From: Polynucleobacter acidiphobus
Lineage (GTDB): Bacteria; Pseudomonadota; Gammaproteobacteria; Burkholderiales; Burkholderiaceae
DNA length: 64,000 bases
Reading direction: 5' to 3'
Assembly: GCF_003065385.1 (NCBI RefSeq)
Contig: NZ_CP023277.1
Span: 326,044-390,043, forward strand
In this document: positions 15,768 through 25,716 of the stretch, in pieces
Layout: every line of letters begins with the position of its first letter
How positions within the stretch are numbered: position 1 is the stretch's first letter
Notes under the pieces: model-generated
What the model saw: the letters and a program-made list of their open reading frames with translations, nothing else
The model's database searches: none
Told to the model about the DNA's origin: nothing
Made by a program: the position numbers and the translations under genes

Positions 15768-17147
15768 GTGTCTACAAAAACCGATCCAAACCTACCCGAT
15801 TCGGGTAATGCACCCAGCGCTAATTTTGCTGATTTCCAATTAGATCCCAAGATCCTCAAAGCAGTTGAGGAGCAGGGCTATACCCAAGCAACCCCAATTC
15901 AGGCCAAGGCGATTCCAGTCGTCTTGGAGGGTCGGGATGTGATGGGTGCAGCGCAAACCGGAACCGGTAAAACCGCCGCCTTTACCCTGCCCATTATTCA
16001 GAAGCTGTTACCCCAGGCCAATACGAGTACCTCACCCGCACGCCACCCCATTCGGGCCCTAATCTTGACCCCGACTAGGGAGTTAAGCGATCAGGTGGCT
16101 GATAACGCGAGCCTCTATGCCAAATTCACGGATCTGCGCACGGCCGTGGTATTTGGTGGTGTGGACATCAAACCTCAAACAGCCTTGCTACGATCGGGCG
16201 TAGAGATTTTGATTGCAACCCCTGGGCGTCTACTCGACCACATCACCAGTAAAACAGCCGATCTATCGCAAGTGCAACTCTTGGTATTGGATGAGGCTGA
16301 TCGTATGTTGGATATGGGCTTCTTGCCAGATCTGCAACGCATTATCAATTTGATTCCCGCGCAGCGCCAGACTCTATTGTTCTCTGCCACCTTTTCTCCA
16401 GAGATTAAGAAGCTCGCACAAACCTATTTGCGCAATCCCGTGACTATTGAAGTAACTCGGCAAAATGCCGCAGCCGATACGGTTAATCAAGTGGTGCACT
16501 TAGTGCCCTCCGAACATAAGCGCGCAGCCATTGTGACGATTTTGCAAAATCGGGCGAAGGCCGGCTTAAGTCGCCAGTGCATCATCTTTACCAATAGCCG
16601 AATGGGATGTGCGCGCCTAGCAAGTGCCTTGGAGCGCGATGGCATCAAAGCGGCTGCGATTCATGGGGATAAGAGCCAAACCGAACGGATGGCAACCTTA
16701 GAAGCATTTAAGACCGGTGCGATCGATGCCTTAGTGGCTACCGACGTTGCGGCACGCGGCTTAGATATTGCCGATATGCCGTGCGTGATTAATCATGAGC
16801 TACCCTTTAATGCTGAAGACTTCATTCATCGAATTGGTCGCACTGGGCGCGCTGGGAGCAAAGGTGATGCGATTGCATTAGTTGACGATAGTGAAAAGCG
16901 CTTACTCGAGGATATTGAGAAGCTCATGAAGCGCAAGCTCACGATTGTGCGATTACCCACCAGTGAGCGAGAGAGTAAAAGCGGTGGTTCTAAAGCGATT
17001 ACAGCCGACCCATTTTTTTACATGCCTTATGAGCCTGGGCAAACCGCGACAGCACCAAAGCAAGAGCCAACGAGTGCGCCGGTTAAACCAAACTCGAACT
17101 CAAAAAAGCCAGTGCTTGGCGCGCTCTTGGGCGGAATCAAAAAATAG
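15768..17147 (+). CDS. rhlE: DEAD-box RNA helicase, RhlE type
   Basis: 459 residues from a GTG. ATP-dependent helicase that remodels RNA, in relatives during ribosome assembly or RNA decay. The Q-motif region (GYTQATPIQAKAIPV), Walker A AQTGTGKTAAF, DEAD in VLDEADRMLDMGF, SATF, and HRIGRTGRAG are all present. The C-terminal 90 residues are basic and low-complexity, as usual for RhlE. It stands between the accessory genes and the glycan cluster. Confidence 0.92.
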   Translation: MSTKTDPNLPDSGNAPSANFADFQLDPKILKAVEEQGYTQATPIQAKAIPVVLEGRDVMGAAQTGTGKTAAFTLPIIQKLLPQANTSTSPARHPIRALILTPTRELSDQVADNASLYAKFTDLRTAVVFGGVDIKPQTALLRSGVEILIATPGRLLDHITSKTADLSQVQLLVLDEADRMLDMGFLPDLQRIINLIPAQRQTLLFSATFSPEIKKLAQTYLRNPVTIEVTRQNAAADTVNQVVHLVPSEHKRAAIVTILQNRAKAGLSRQCIIFTNSRMGCARLASALERDGIKAAAIHGDKSQTERMATLEAFKTGAIDALVATDVAARGLDIADMPCVINHELPFNAEDFIHRIGRTGRAGSKGDAIALVDDSEKRLLEDIEKLMKRKLTIVRLPTSERESKSGGSKAITADPFFYMPYEPGQTATAPKQEPTSAPVKPNSNSKKPVLGALLGGIKK

Positions 17148-17199
17148 TTTTATACCCCTTCCTTTGAAGTCTTAAAAAATGGGGGATTAGATTCAAATC

Positions 17200-18390
17200 A
17201 TGGAATTCGTCAGAAAGCACATCCTGTTTGTTGAAGGAGGGTTGCCCACCCCAGAAATGGATGCGGGGTCATTGGCTAATCTAGAGCTGATTAGCCTTAT
17301 TCAATCGCAGGGTCATCGGGTGAGTTATCTCTTTACGGGACATCACCCCATGGGCGCGCGTCACGCACTCATCGATCTGGGATGCGAGGTCATCGATGGA
17401 GTGGGCTTTACACGCGCTCAGCAACAGACTCTATTCAAAGAACAAGGGTTTGATGCGGCCATCCTCTCACGCCCTGGACCGGCACTGCAATGGATCGATG
17501 CTTTAAAGGCGCTTGCGATTCCCACCGTTTATTTTGGGCATGATCTGCACCACGTTCGACTCGAGCGCGAGTATGCGCTTCATTTGGAAAACGCACCGCA
17601 ACCCAAATTGCTGCAATCGTGTTTGGTGCATAAATCGATTGAGCGTCATTTGTGGGAGCTAGCCGATGTGGTGGTCTACCCAACGTCTTGGGAATGCGAT
17701 TACGTCATGACGCACTGTGGCCGCACCCACGCGCTCCCCATGCCGATTTACGATGGTGAGGCGATGGCGCAGCTCCAGCCGCAGATCGCAAGTATCGTTG
17801 CGCAAGTGCAGACCAACGACGGCACCCCATACCCTCTTCTCTTTGTGGGTGGCTCGCATCATGGCCCTAATCGCGATGGTCTTCTTTGGTTCGTGCGCGA
17901 TGTGGCACCTTTACTGACGCTACCCATGGAATTACGGGTCGTGGGGCAGTGGGATTGCGAGGCAATGCAACAACTTAAGGCTGCAACACTCGGTGCATGG
18001 CGCGGCGATCAGCGCTTGACCTTTTGCGGCTCGCTAACGAAGAAAGCGTTATTGCATCAGTACGCCACTGCGTCCTTGGTGATTGCGCCACTGCGCTATG
18101 GAGCAGGGCTCAAGCGCAAGGTGGTTGAAGCATTGCTGTTTGAGCGCCCCTTGCTCACAACCCCGATGGGAGTGGAAGGAATCGAGCTAGCACCTAGCCA
18201 ATTGGAGCAGGTGTGTAGTTCCCTCGATCCCAAGGCGTTTGCCAAGGCTGTGGAAGCCCGCTTGCAATTGCCGCCATCAGTCCATCAGGCACGCTCTCAA
18301 GATATTGCTCGCCAGATGGCTAGGCAGTTTTCAAAGACCCAGCGTTTAGCGAGTCTTGCGCAAATCTTTGCTATGCTTAAACTTTACTAA
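17200..18390 (+). CDS. GT4-type glycosyltransferase
   Basis: 396 residues. Rossmann-like N-terminal half beginning HILFVEGGLPTPEMDAGS, and a C-terminal nucleotide-sugar-binding half with YGAGLKRKVVEALLFERPLLTTP, the acidic-to-acidic motif of GT4 (group 1) enzymes. LFVGGSHHGPNRDGL is the interdomain glycine-rich loop. It opens the cluster of same-strand genes that continues to galE. Donor and acceptor are unknown. Confidence 0.86.
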   Translation: MEFVRKHILFVEGGLPTPEMDAGSLANLELISLIQSQGHRVSYLFTGHHPMGARHALIDLGCEVIDGVGFTRAQQQTLFKEQGFDAAILSRPGPALQWIDALKALAIPTVYFGHDLHHVRLEREYALHLENAPQPKLLQSCLVHKSIERHLWELADVVVYPTSWECDYVMTHCGRTHALPMPIYDGEAMAQLQPQIASIVAQVQTNDGTPYPLLFVGGSHHGPNRDGLLWFVRDVAPLLTLPMELRVVGQWDCEAMQQLKAATLGAWRGDQRLTFCGSLTKKALLHQYATASLVIAPLRYGAGLKRKVVEALLFERPLLTTPMGVEGIELAPSQLEQVCSSLDPKAFAKAVEARLQLPPSVHQARSQDIARQMARQFSKTQRLASLAQIFAMLKLY

Positions 18391-18417
18391 TTTTGGGTTT
18401 TCACACTATTTGAGTTT

Positions 18418-18840
18418 ATGAGCACTGCCTACGAAATCAATACCCCGCACGTGATTTCTGAGTCACTTGGTAGTGAGACCGTCATCATTAATTTAGAGAC
18501 CGGTACCTACCATCATTTAAATGGCAACGCTGCGCGCATTTGGCAACACTTGCAGCAAGCGATTACCACTGACATGCTGGTACAGGGAATGGTAGCGGGC
18601 AGTCCAGAGCGTGCGTCCACCCTGACCCAGGCTCTCCCCGATTTTCTTGCGCAATTGGTGGATCAAGGCCTGATTCGCGAAAGTACTCGCGAGCCAATTG
18701 CACAACCTTGCCCAGCCATTACGCTCGATGACAGTGCCATGGTGTGTGAGAGTTTTACCGATATGCAAGATTTATTGGGCTTAGATCCCATTCATGAGGC
18801 CGATCCGAACGCTGGCTGGCCACATCAGCCACCGACCTAA
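18418..18840 (+). CDS. PqqD-like protein
   Basis: 140 residues. The first 90 match the PqqD fold (SETVIINLETGTYHHLNGNAARIW, with a following helical LPDFLAQLVDQGLI). PqqD proteins bind peptide substrates for modifying enzymes. In a recurring arrangement they occur next to an HprK-like kinase and a nucleotidyltransferase family protein, as here. No radical-SAM enzyme or short precursor peptide is visible nearby. The C-terminal 50 residues are unassigned. Confidence 0.82.
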   Translation: MSTAYEINTPHVISESLGSETVIINLETGTYHHLNGNAARIWQHLQQAITTDMLVQGMVAGSPERASTLTQALPDFLAQLVDQGLIRESTREPIAQPCPAITLDDSAMVCESFTDMQDLLGLDPIHEADPNAGWPHQPPT

Positions 18841-18845
18841 TTGGT

Positions 18846-19886
18846 TTGAACGCGTTATTTGCGCAGTTAGCCACCACTTTGCGTGATCCGATCGCAAAGG
18901 CAATCTCCTTCTCAGAGCAACTATTTGGTCTGCACCGTTTTTCCTTTTGGATCAGTCCCGATTGGCCCCACCAGGCAATTCGTGCCGCTCTTCATGGGAC
19001 CCAGAATCAGAGCGCGTCAGTTCAATCAGACTGGCAGGTCTTGGCATTAACCGTAACGCACGAGCATCTGACCGAGCTTGTAAAGCCCTACGATCGCAAT
19101 CGCTATGGGCAATTAACCATGCCCGGATGCGTCCAAGGTCAAGGGGGAGTTTTAACTCAGATGGCGTTTTACGATCCGCTGGCAAAGTCCTTAAGAGCCT
19201 ATGATTTTGATTCTCAGATTGCCTACATCCTAGTGACCCCAGCGCATGCATTTGCCGAGTGGGAGATTTTTAGTCCCTTTAAAGAGTTTTGGCATTACTG
19301 GGCCCTTGTGCATGATTCACTGGTGGTGCACTCAGGGGTGGTATGCCAAGCGGATGGCGCGCTTGTGATCTTAGGACCGGGTGGTGCAGGCAAGTCCACC
19401 ACCACTTTATCCTGCGTAGAATATGGCATGCAAACGACGGGCGATGACTTTAATGTATTGTCGATGGTCGATGGACAGGTTTGGGTGTATCCCCTTTTTC
19501 GAACCATCAAGGCAAAATCGGGCAACTCCCTCATTACCGGTTTTCGCTCTTTATCCCGCTGGCCCTCGCAGACCTATGCCGCAGATCAGAAAACGATTTA
19601 CTTTCCACCAAGTGCTGATGCCATTTGGCAAAAAAAGCCAGCGCAAGTGCTCGCCTTTTTAGAGCCTCAGTGGCAAAGCCAGGATTTGCCGCGCACCCCG
19701 GCTGCTAAGCCTGTCATCCAAAGTGCCGTGAGTGCTATTTTGCAACACCCATATTGGGCAGAGCGCTATTTGCAGCGCATGAGCGCCATGCTGGCGCGAT
19801 GCCCACGCCACACCCTGTATTTGTTGGCGCAACCCCACGATAATGTGGCGCGCATTCGTGCTTTGATGGCGACTCTTCGGTCATGA
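18846..19886 (+). CDS. HPr-kinase-like P-loop protein
   Basis: 346 residues, apparently from a TTG; no good ribosome site is visible, so the start is uncertain. A P-loop GPGGAGKSTTT lies near residue 180 and is preceded by HSGVVCQADGALVIL, the usual layout of HprK-related kinases. A TTGDDFNVLSM segment follows, where HprK has a nucleotide-binding aspartate. There is no sign of a full HPr kinase/phosphorylase with its C-terminal hexamer helices, and no HPr gene nearby. Its substrate is unknown; the neighbouring PqqD-like and nucleotidyltransferase genes suggest a shared system. Confidence 0.8.
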   Translation: MNALFAQLATTLRDPIAKAISFSEQLFGLHRFSFWISPDWPHQAIRAALHGTQNQSASVQSDWQVLALTVTHEHLTELVKPYDRNRYGQLTMPGCVQGQGGVLTQMAFYDPLAKSLRAYDFDSQIAYILVTPAHAFAEWEIFSPFKEFWHYWALVHDSLVVHSGVVCQADGALVILGPGGAGKSTTTLSCVEYGMQTTGDDFNVLSMVDGQVWVYPLFRTIKAKSGNSLITGFRSLSRWPSQTYAADQKTIYFPPSADAIWQKKPAQVLAFLEPQWQSQDLPRTPAAKPVIQSAVSAILQHPYWAERYLQRMSAMLARCPRHTLYLLAQPHDNVARIRALMATLRS

Positions 19887-20590
19887 AAGCGATGCACCAG
19901 GTCAGCGTCATTATTCCGGTGTTTAATCCCACTGAGCACCTAGCGGCGTGCGTGGCGAGCGTCTTGCAGCAAGAGCACGCTCCGTTTGAAATCATCCTCG
20001 TTGACGATGGCTCCAGGAATGACCTCCTGGCGACGCTAGAGACGACTTGGCCAGGCGAGCTTGTGCGGGTATTGCGGCTCGAGCGCAATCAAGGCGTTGC
20101 TCACGCTCGCAATTGGGGTGTGCAACACGCGCGCGGTGAGTATTTAGCATTTATCGATCAAGACGATTTATGGCCACCCCATAAATTACGCCTCCAGCTT
20201 GAGTATTTGGATGCGCATCCTGCCATGGATTTTGTGATTGGTCAGCAGGTGTATTTTTTATCCGCTGAACAAACCCAGGTGCCACCGTGGTTGCGCCGCG
20301 AATTACTGCAAACGAGTCTGCCTGGGTATTTGCCGGGCACTCTGCTAGTGCGCAAAGATCGTTTTGCAACAGTTGGTTTTTTTAATGAAACCCTGGTATC
20401 AGGTACCGATGATGTGGATTGGTTTTTTCGGGCAAAGGATCGGGGTATGCAAAGCGCTATGCTAGCCGATGATCTTTTATACAAACGCGTGCATGGCAAT
20501 AACTTAAGTCAACAGGTTACTCGGCATCAGCAGGAGTTATTGCGCGTGGTGGCTGCGAGTATTGCGCGTCAGAAAAACACAGGTAAATAA
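19883..20590 (+). CDS. GT2-family glycosyltransferase
   Basis: 235 residues. GT-A fold enzyme: VSVIIPVFNPTEHL at the N-terminus, ILVDDGS, GVAHARNWGVQHARGEYLAFIDQDD containing the metal-binding D-x-D-type motif, and a later GTDDVDWFFRAKDRG acceptor-side motif. The start overlaps the kinase stop by ATGA, and the next gene overlaps by one base, so the genes are probably translationally coupled. Confidence 0.9.
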   Translation: MKAMHQVSVIIPVFNPTEHLAACVASVLQQEHAPFEIILVDDGSRNDLLATLETTWPGELVRVLRLERNQGVAHARNWGVQHARGEYLAFIDQDDLWPPHKLRLQLEYLDAHPAMDFVIGQQVYFLSAEQTQVPPWLRRELLQTSLPGYLPGTLLVRKDRFATVGFFNETLVSGTDDVDWFFRAKDRGMQSAMLADDLLYKRVHGNNLSQQVTRHQQELLRVVAASIARQKNTGK

Positions 20591-21252
20591 TGCCAATCTC
20601 TGTGATCATGCCGTGTTACAACGCCGCTCTGTATATCGAAGAGGCGATTGCCTCGGTCTTAGCGCAGGGCGATTGGGTGGGTGAACTGATTGTGATTGAT
20701 GATGCCAGTACCGATGACAGCGCTAAGCGCGTTTTGCACCTTGCGCACCCGAAGATTCAGCTGCTACGTCGAACCACCAATGGTGGCATTGCATTGGCGC
20801 GCAATCAAGGGATTGAGGCAAGTTCGAACGAGTACTTGGCGTTTTTAGATGCCGATGATTGGTGGCCAATGCAGCGTTTAGCAAGGATGCGCGCCACTTT
20901 GGGTGATGGGCAGTGGTGCTTTGGTCAGATTGAGCATTTTTATTCCCCCGAATTGCAGCCAATGCCCACTAAACCCTTACCACCCATCCAAACCGGTTAT
21001 TTTGCAAGTGCGATGCTCGCGCGTCGCTCATTTTTTGAGCGCGTTGGAGTATTTAATCCTCAATTGCGCGTTGGGGAGTTTATCGATTGGTTTGATCGTG
21101 CTCGCGCGATTGCGCCCGATCCAGTCCTCCTAAACGAAGTGGTTTTAAGGCGGCGCATTCATCGCAGTAATTCATCGTTAACAAGCCAGCAGCATGTCCG
21201 TGACTATCTCAAGGTGGCTGCCTTAGCGATTGCACGAAAGCGTTCATTGTGA
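20590..21252 (+). CDS. GT2-family glycosyltransferase
   Basis: 220 residues, a second GT-A enzyme similar in layout to the preceding one: ISVIMPCYNAALYIEEAI, VIDDASTDDSAKR, GIALARNQGIEASSNEYLAFLDADD. The ATG lies in the TAATG overlap. The protein is short for a GT2 enzyme and has no membrane segment, so it probably acts in the cytoplasm on a carrier or protein acceptor. The two enzymes may have arisen by duplication. Confidence 0.9.
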   Translation: MPISVIMPCYNAALYIEEAIASVLAQGDWVGELIVIDDASTDDSAKRVLHLAHPKIQLLRRTTNGGIALARNQGIEASSNEYLAFLDADDWWPMQRLARMRATLGDGQWCFGQIEHFYSPELQPMPTKPLPPIQTGYFASAMLARRSFFERVGVFNPQLRVGEFIDWFDRARAIAPDPVLLNEVVLRRRIHRSNSSLTSQQHVRDYLKVAALAIARKRSL

Positions 21253-23651
21253 GTTTGAGGCCCGAATACCTTGCCTTAATGGATGAATGCCACCACGGGC
21301 AATTTGCCGATGCAGCGCTTCGCATCACCAAGCAATTGCAACGCAGCGATGGTGCAGTGACTGCGCAGGTGATGGCAGCTCATTTTGCCTTGCGCCAAGC
21401 GCAATTTTCCAAAGCCCAATGGTTCATTGATGCAGCGCTCGCCAAGGATCCTTCAGACCAAGGAATTTATGCCGAGGAGCTTTTATACCTCTTTGCTCAA
21501 AGTGATTACGCCACGCTTTGGCAAAAATGGAATTTAGCAGTTGTCGCGGCCGCCCCAGCGCAGCATCCGATTCACGTGCTGGCACAAATGATGGAGCTTC
21601 TGAGTGCCGATGCCCCGCGTGATAGAGTGCTGCAAAAAATCAAGACCCATCCATTTACGACCATGGCCACGCATTTGCCATGTTTTGCATTTTTAGCAAA
21701 AGCGGATCCGCATATGCCGGCGTTGGATTTTGAAGCCGAGCTAGGACTGCAAACATTACGTAGCGTAGAAGATCTCATTGCCAAAACTGATTACCTCATG
21801 GCTTTGGTAGTGGCCCGCTGGGCCGCACACCTTGCTCCCAATGATGCCAATGCCTTTGCGGCTTTGGGGCTAGCGGAGCTTGTCAACGGCTTTGATACCT
21901 TGGCGGATCGCTATTTGCATGAAGCGGAATTTCGTCAAGCAAGCGATATGCCTCTTGTGAATTTGTATCGCTATCGGATCTTTATGAAGCAGGGCCGGTG
22001 GACAGATGCCAACATCATGGCCCAAGCGCTCATGGCCGAGCAGGCGCTTTCTTGGACGGAGTGTCTGAGTTATCTCGACTATGCGCTTTGCCAACATGAG
22101 ATTGCCTTATTTGAGGCAGGAGTCGAGTGGTTTAGTCAACACTTTAAAGACGATGCCCGTTTGCCATCGGCCTTGGCGTACTTCGAGTTGCGCCAAGCGC
22201 TTGATGCCAAGCGCATCAGTTCCTCTGAAGTCCTAGCTCGCTTGGCGCACACCACCTGGCAAGATAATGCTTGCGCTCATTATTTGAAGGCACAGCTTTT
22301 AGAACCCGATGATCCGCGAGCAGCGCAAGCCGCGGCCTTGGCGGCCATCGCGCTTAATCCCTACTATCCTGCTGCCCAACGTTGGCAAGCGCAAGTGGCG
22401 ACTCATCCGGCAGCGCTCGAGTGGATGGGGATTTTTATTCCAAAAAATCATGAGGGAGCGGCTTGGCCAAGTCCCCAGCACGAAGCGCTATTGCAACTCA
22501 TTTTTGATGTACCGCGTGCGGAGCTGAGTTCGCGTTGGGCTAAGTTGGTAGAGGTAAATCCCGTTAGCGGATTGGATGCGGGCGCAAATCGCTTGTTGCC
22601 GTTTTTGCATAAACGCTTTGAGACCGATATGGTGGCGCTTGACGGATCCAATCGGGCGCTTTTAAAAGGGGTTTGGAAAAAAAGTTTTTTTGAAAATGCC
22701 ACACGCCTGGCAACGCTTTTGGAGTTGCAGGGGCATTTTCAAAACGAAGCAATTGATCTCGTGCTGTTAAAGGGGATTGGTAATGCCCTTGATCTTTATG
22801 GCGACTTAGGATCGCGGCCCATGGCCGATTTGGATATTCTGATTAAGCCCGCCGAAGTGGCTACCACGCATCAACTACTCACTCGGCTTGGCTGGAGCAG
22901 TGATGATCCACCCATTGCCCCGCGAGTGCGCTTTCAATACGCAAGCACCTATCGCCATCCCGGCGGCGCGATGGTGGATGTTCATTGGCGACCGTGTGAA
23001 GATTTTGTGAGTGATATTTACGACCCTGCCGATTTAGGGGAGTTGCATGCGATTGTGGTGCAAGGCCAAACCTTTGCAGTGCTCAATCCCACCTTGAATT
23101 TATTAACCACCATCTTGCACGGGGTGGCATGGAATCATCTTCCACCGGTGCGCTGGGTTTGCGATGCTCGCTTAATTTTGCATAAATACCAAACCCAGAT
23201 TGATTGGGGGCTCATGCACAGCTTGGCTTTGAAGTATCACTGCTTAGAGGTCTTGGTCTTGGGTTTGCAATACCTGCAGCGGCATTTACCGCAGCCACTG
23301 CGTTTGCCGCCGCCCATGGAGCTTGCGCTCCTGAGCGATTACTCCCAATCACCATTAATTCGGGTGCGGACCCAGTCACGCTCGCGCTTAGCCAATGCGG
23401 AAGAGATCATCGCTACTGTAGAGTTGTGGCGCAAGAAAGTAACGCTTGGCGCGCACGATCGCATCATCGCCACTGGCGGAGAAGCGCCTCAATATGTACG
23501 GGGGCGATGTGAGCTGCGTGAGATTCCTTGGTTAGCGCAGTATGACCCAGGCATTGGAGATCGCTATTTTGGGGATCAGGTGTCCGCTTATAATCTCATC
23601 ACCATCGATGGGGCGCATTCGTGTGTATTGCGCCTCAATGCCCGCTATTGA
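21249..23651 (+). CDS. TPR-like protein with C-terminal nucleotidyltransferase domain
   Basis: 800 residues from a GTG overlapping the previous gene. Residues 1-470 look like an all-helical TPR-like array (repeated A..a-type helices such as ANAFAALGLAELVNGFDTLADR). Residues about 480-790 match the NTP_transf_5 nucleotidyltransferase family: VLLKGIGNALDLYGDLG, PMADLDILIKP with the paired aspartates, and MVDVHWRP. This family is commonly found with HprK-related kinases and PqqD-like proteins. The fusion to a long helical N-terminal half is notable. The transferred nucleotide and target are unknown. Confidence 0.82.
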   Translation: MSLRPEYLALMDECHHGQFADAALRITKQLQRSDGAVTAQVMAAHFALRQAQFSKAQWFIDAALAKDPSDQGIYAEELLYLFAQSDYATLWQKWNLAVVAAAPAQHPIHVLAQMMELLSADAPRDRVLQKIKTHPFTTMATHLPCFAFLAKADPHMPALDFEAELGLQTLRSVEDLIAKTDYLMALVVARWAAHLAPNDANAFAALGLAELVNGFDTLADRYLHEAEFRQASDMPLVNLYRYRIFMKQGRWTDANIMAQALMAEQALSWTECLSYLDYALCQHEIALFEAGVEWFSQHFKDDARLPSALAYFELRQALDAKRISSSEVLARLAHTTWQDNACAHYLKAQLLEPDDPRAAQAAALAAIALNPYYPAAQRWQAQVATHPAALEWMGIFIPKNHEGAAWPSPQHEALLQLIFDVPRAELSSRWAKLVEVNPVSGLDAGANRLLPFLHKRFETDMVALDGSNRALLKGVWKKSFFENATRLATLLELQGHFQNEAIDLVLLKGIGNALDLYGDLGSRPMADLDILIKPAEVATTHQLLTRLGWSSDDPPIAPRVRFQYASTYRHPGGAMVDVHWRPCEDFVSDIYDPADLGELHAIVVQGQTFAVLNPTLNLLTTILHGVAWNHLPPVRWVCDARLILHKYQTQIDWGLMHSLALKYHCLEVLVLGLQYLQRHLPQPLRLPPPMELALLSDYSQSPLIRVRTQSRSRLANAEEIIATVELWRKKVTLGAHDRIIATGGEAPQYVRGRCELREIPWLAQYDPGIGDRYFGDQVSAYNLITIDGAHSCVLRLNARY

Positions 23652-23672
23652 CGCGATTGATCAAGAAGAGCC

Positions 23673-25658
23673 ATGGCACAACCATCCTCACCCCCTGCGA
23701 TCCCTGCATCCTTAGAGGCGGCCGATCGCCTCTTTGAAGCTCAGGAGTATGGCAAAGCAAAGGTCATTTATGAGACGCTCATGCATGAGCGCGCATCTCC
23801 TGCCAAGGTGTGGCAGCGCTTAAGCCTGATTGCCCTTATGGAGGGCCATTTAAATCACGCTTTAGAATATGCCTTAGAAGCTCACAAGCGAGACCCAAAA
23901 GATCCCACCACTATATTGAATTTAGCCGAGCTTAATCGGCGCTTGGGAAAGTTAGCCGATGCCTTGCATTGGGCTCAATTTGCAGTCACGCATTTTCCGC
24001 ACGATCCAGTAGCCCATTACAACCTTGCGAGCGTGTATCTGGACTTGCAAGACGATCTTAAAGCGCAGGAAGCTTTGATTGAGGCTACGCGCTTGCAGCC
24101 AAACCATGGTCCGGCTTGGAATAATTTGGGGTCGGTCTATCAACGGCGTGGTTTATTTGAAGAGGCTTATGAGGCATATGCCATGGCAGTGCAGATTAAC
24201 CCCAGCCATGCAGAAGCCCAATGCAATAAGGGCTCGATTTTGTATCACCGTAAGCAATTCGAGGCAGCCCGTACCTGCACGGAGTTGGCCCTCCAAGCGC
24301 GACCCAATTTTTTAGAGGCCAAAAACAATCTCAAACACATGATTGATCCTCAGGGCGGGGCAAATTACTTGATGGCTCTTGCAGGTTTGGCAAGTGGCTT
24401 TCAAAATCAACAACGGCATCTTGCTGTGATTGAGTTATTACAATCGGAGGTGCAAACTGGCAGTTCGCTTGCTGAAATGGCGCAGCTGTGGCATTTATTA
24501 GGAATCTCGTATTACAAATTAAATCAATTTGCGAGCGCTTACCAATGCTATCGAGAAGCGATCGCTATTGCACCACGTTTTCCTGGAGCCCTCAATAGCC
24601 TCGGGTTTTTATTGCAAGACATGCGGCTGTATGAGGACGCGAAGTTGGCTTTTGAGGATGCGCTTGGATTGGAACCAGGCTCGGATATGGCAAGACTGAA
24701 TCTGGGCCTTTTGCAACTCAAGTTAGGCGAGTGGGAAGCGGGTTGGGACAATTATGAATTGCGCTGGACGGGTTCAGCCGAGGCAATCAATCAAACGCAA
24801 GTCAAACCCAATCTTGCGCTCCCAGTCTGGGATGGGGCACAAGGAGTAGAACAGAAGGGGATTCTCGTGTTGGCAGAGCAGGGGTTTGGAGACGCGATTC
24901 AGTTTTGCCGTTACCTGCATCAACTGCAAACGCGAGCTCAGCATATTAGTTTTCATGTGCCTGACGCTTTGCGGCGCTTAATGGAATGGTCCTTCCCAAA
25001 TGTGGATGTTCGCTCTTTGATACCAGCTCGTCTAGATCCATGGAGTGCTTACGTACCACTACTGTCCTTGCCCCGCATTTTTCAAACGCGACTTGAAACC
25101 ATCCCGGCTGACACCCCGTATTTATACGTCCCCACTATTTTTAAAGAGTATTGGCAACGCCGCGTGCAGCAAACCCGTTCGGATCGATTGAAGATCGGTA
25201 TTGCATGGTCTGGCCGAAAAACCTTGCAATACGATGCGCGTCGTAGCATTCCCTTTGATGCCTTGGCCCCACTTTTGGCGATGGATCATGTTGATTGGAT
25301 CTGTTTACAAAAATGGGATCGGGAGATGGATGAGCGTCGTCTCGATTCGTCCACTTGGTTGGACTGGACCACAGAGCTTCATGATTTTGCGGATACGGCA
25401 GCACTTATTGAAAATCTGGATGCAGTAGTTGTAGTTGATTCGGCAGTTGCGCACCTCGCTGGTGCACTTCATAAGCCGGTGTATTTGCTTAATCGGTACG
25501 ATGGGGAATGGCGCTGGTTATGCAATCAAAGCCGCTCACCGTGGTATCCATCGATGCAGATCGTCAATCAATCGGAATTTGGCAATTGGGCGTCTGTGAT
25601 TGAGGTTGTAAAACAGAAAATTCAAGGGTTAACCCTAGATCGCTCGATGGGTAGCTAG
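23673..25658 (+). CDS. TPR protein with GT41/GT9-like C-terminal domain
   Basis: 661 residues. Residues about 15-370 are TPRs; clear units include AWNNLGSVYQRRGLFEEAYEA split over residues 145-165 and NSLGFLLQDMRLYEDAKLAF. Residues about 395-650 have a Rossmann-type glycosyltransferase region: ILVLAEQGFGDAIQFCRYL, KIGIAWSGRKT, and VVDSAVAHLAGALHKPVYLL. This layout resembles TPR-fused glycosyltransferases related to O-GlcNAc transferase and HMW1C. The gene directly precedes a large Ser/Thr-rich autotransporter, a plausible acceptor. Confidence 0.85.
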   Translation: MAQPSSPPAIPASLEAADRLFEAQEYGKAKVIYETLMHERASPAKVWQRLSLIALMEGHLNHALEYALEAHKRDPKDPTTILNLAELNRRLGKLADALHWAQFAVTHFPHDPVAHYNLASVYLDLQDDLKAQEALIEATRLQPNHGPAWNNLGSVYQRRGLFEEAYEAYAMAVQINPSHAEAQCNKGSILYHRKQFEAARTCTELALQARPNFLEAKNNLKHMIDPQGGANYLMALAGLASGFQNQQRHLAVIELLQSEVQTGSSLAEMAQLWHLLGISYYKLNQFASAYQCYREAIAIAPRFPGALNSLGFLLQDMRLYEDAKLAFEDALGLEPGSDMARLNLGLLQLKLGEWEAGWDNYELRWTGSAEAINQTQVKPNLALPVWDGAQGVEQKGILVLAEQGFGDAIQFCRYLHQLQTRAQHISFHVPDALRRLMEWSFPNVDVRSLIPARLDPWSAYVPLLSLPRIFQTRLETIPADTPYLYVPTIFKEYWQRRVQQTRSDRLKIGIAWSGRKTLQYDARRSIPFDALAPLLAMDHVDWICLQKWDREMDERRLDSSTWLDWTTELHDFADTAALIENLDAVVVVDSAVAHLAGALHKPVYLLNRYDGEWRWLCNQSRSPWYPSMQIVNQSEFGNWASVIEVVKQKIQGLTLDRSMGS

Positions 25659-25716
25659 TTTATCCTTTGATTTACTAAAAAACTCAGTGAATTCATCTCA
25701 GTCCAATTAATTAAAA

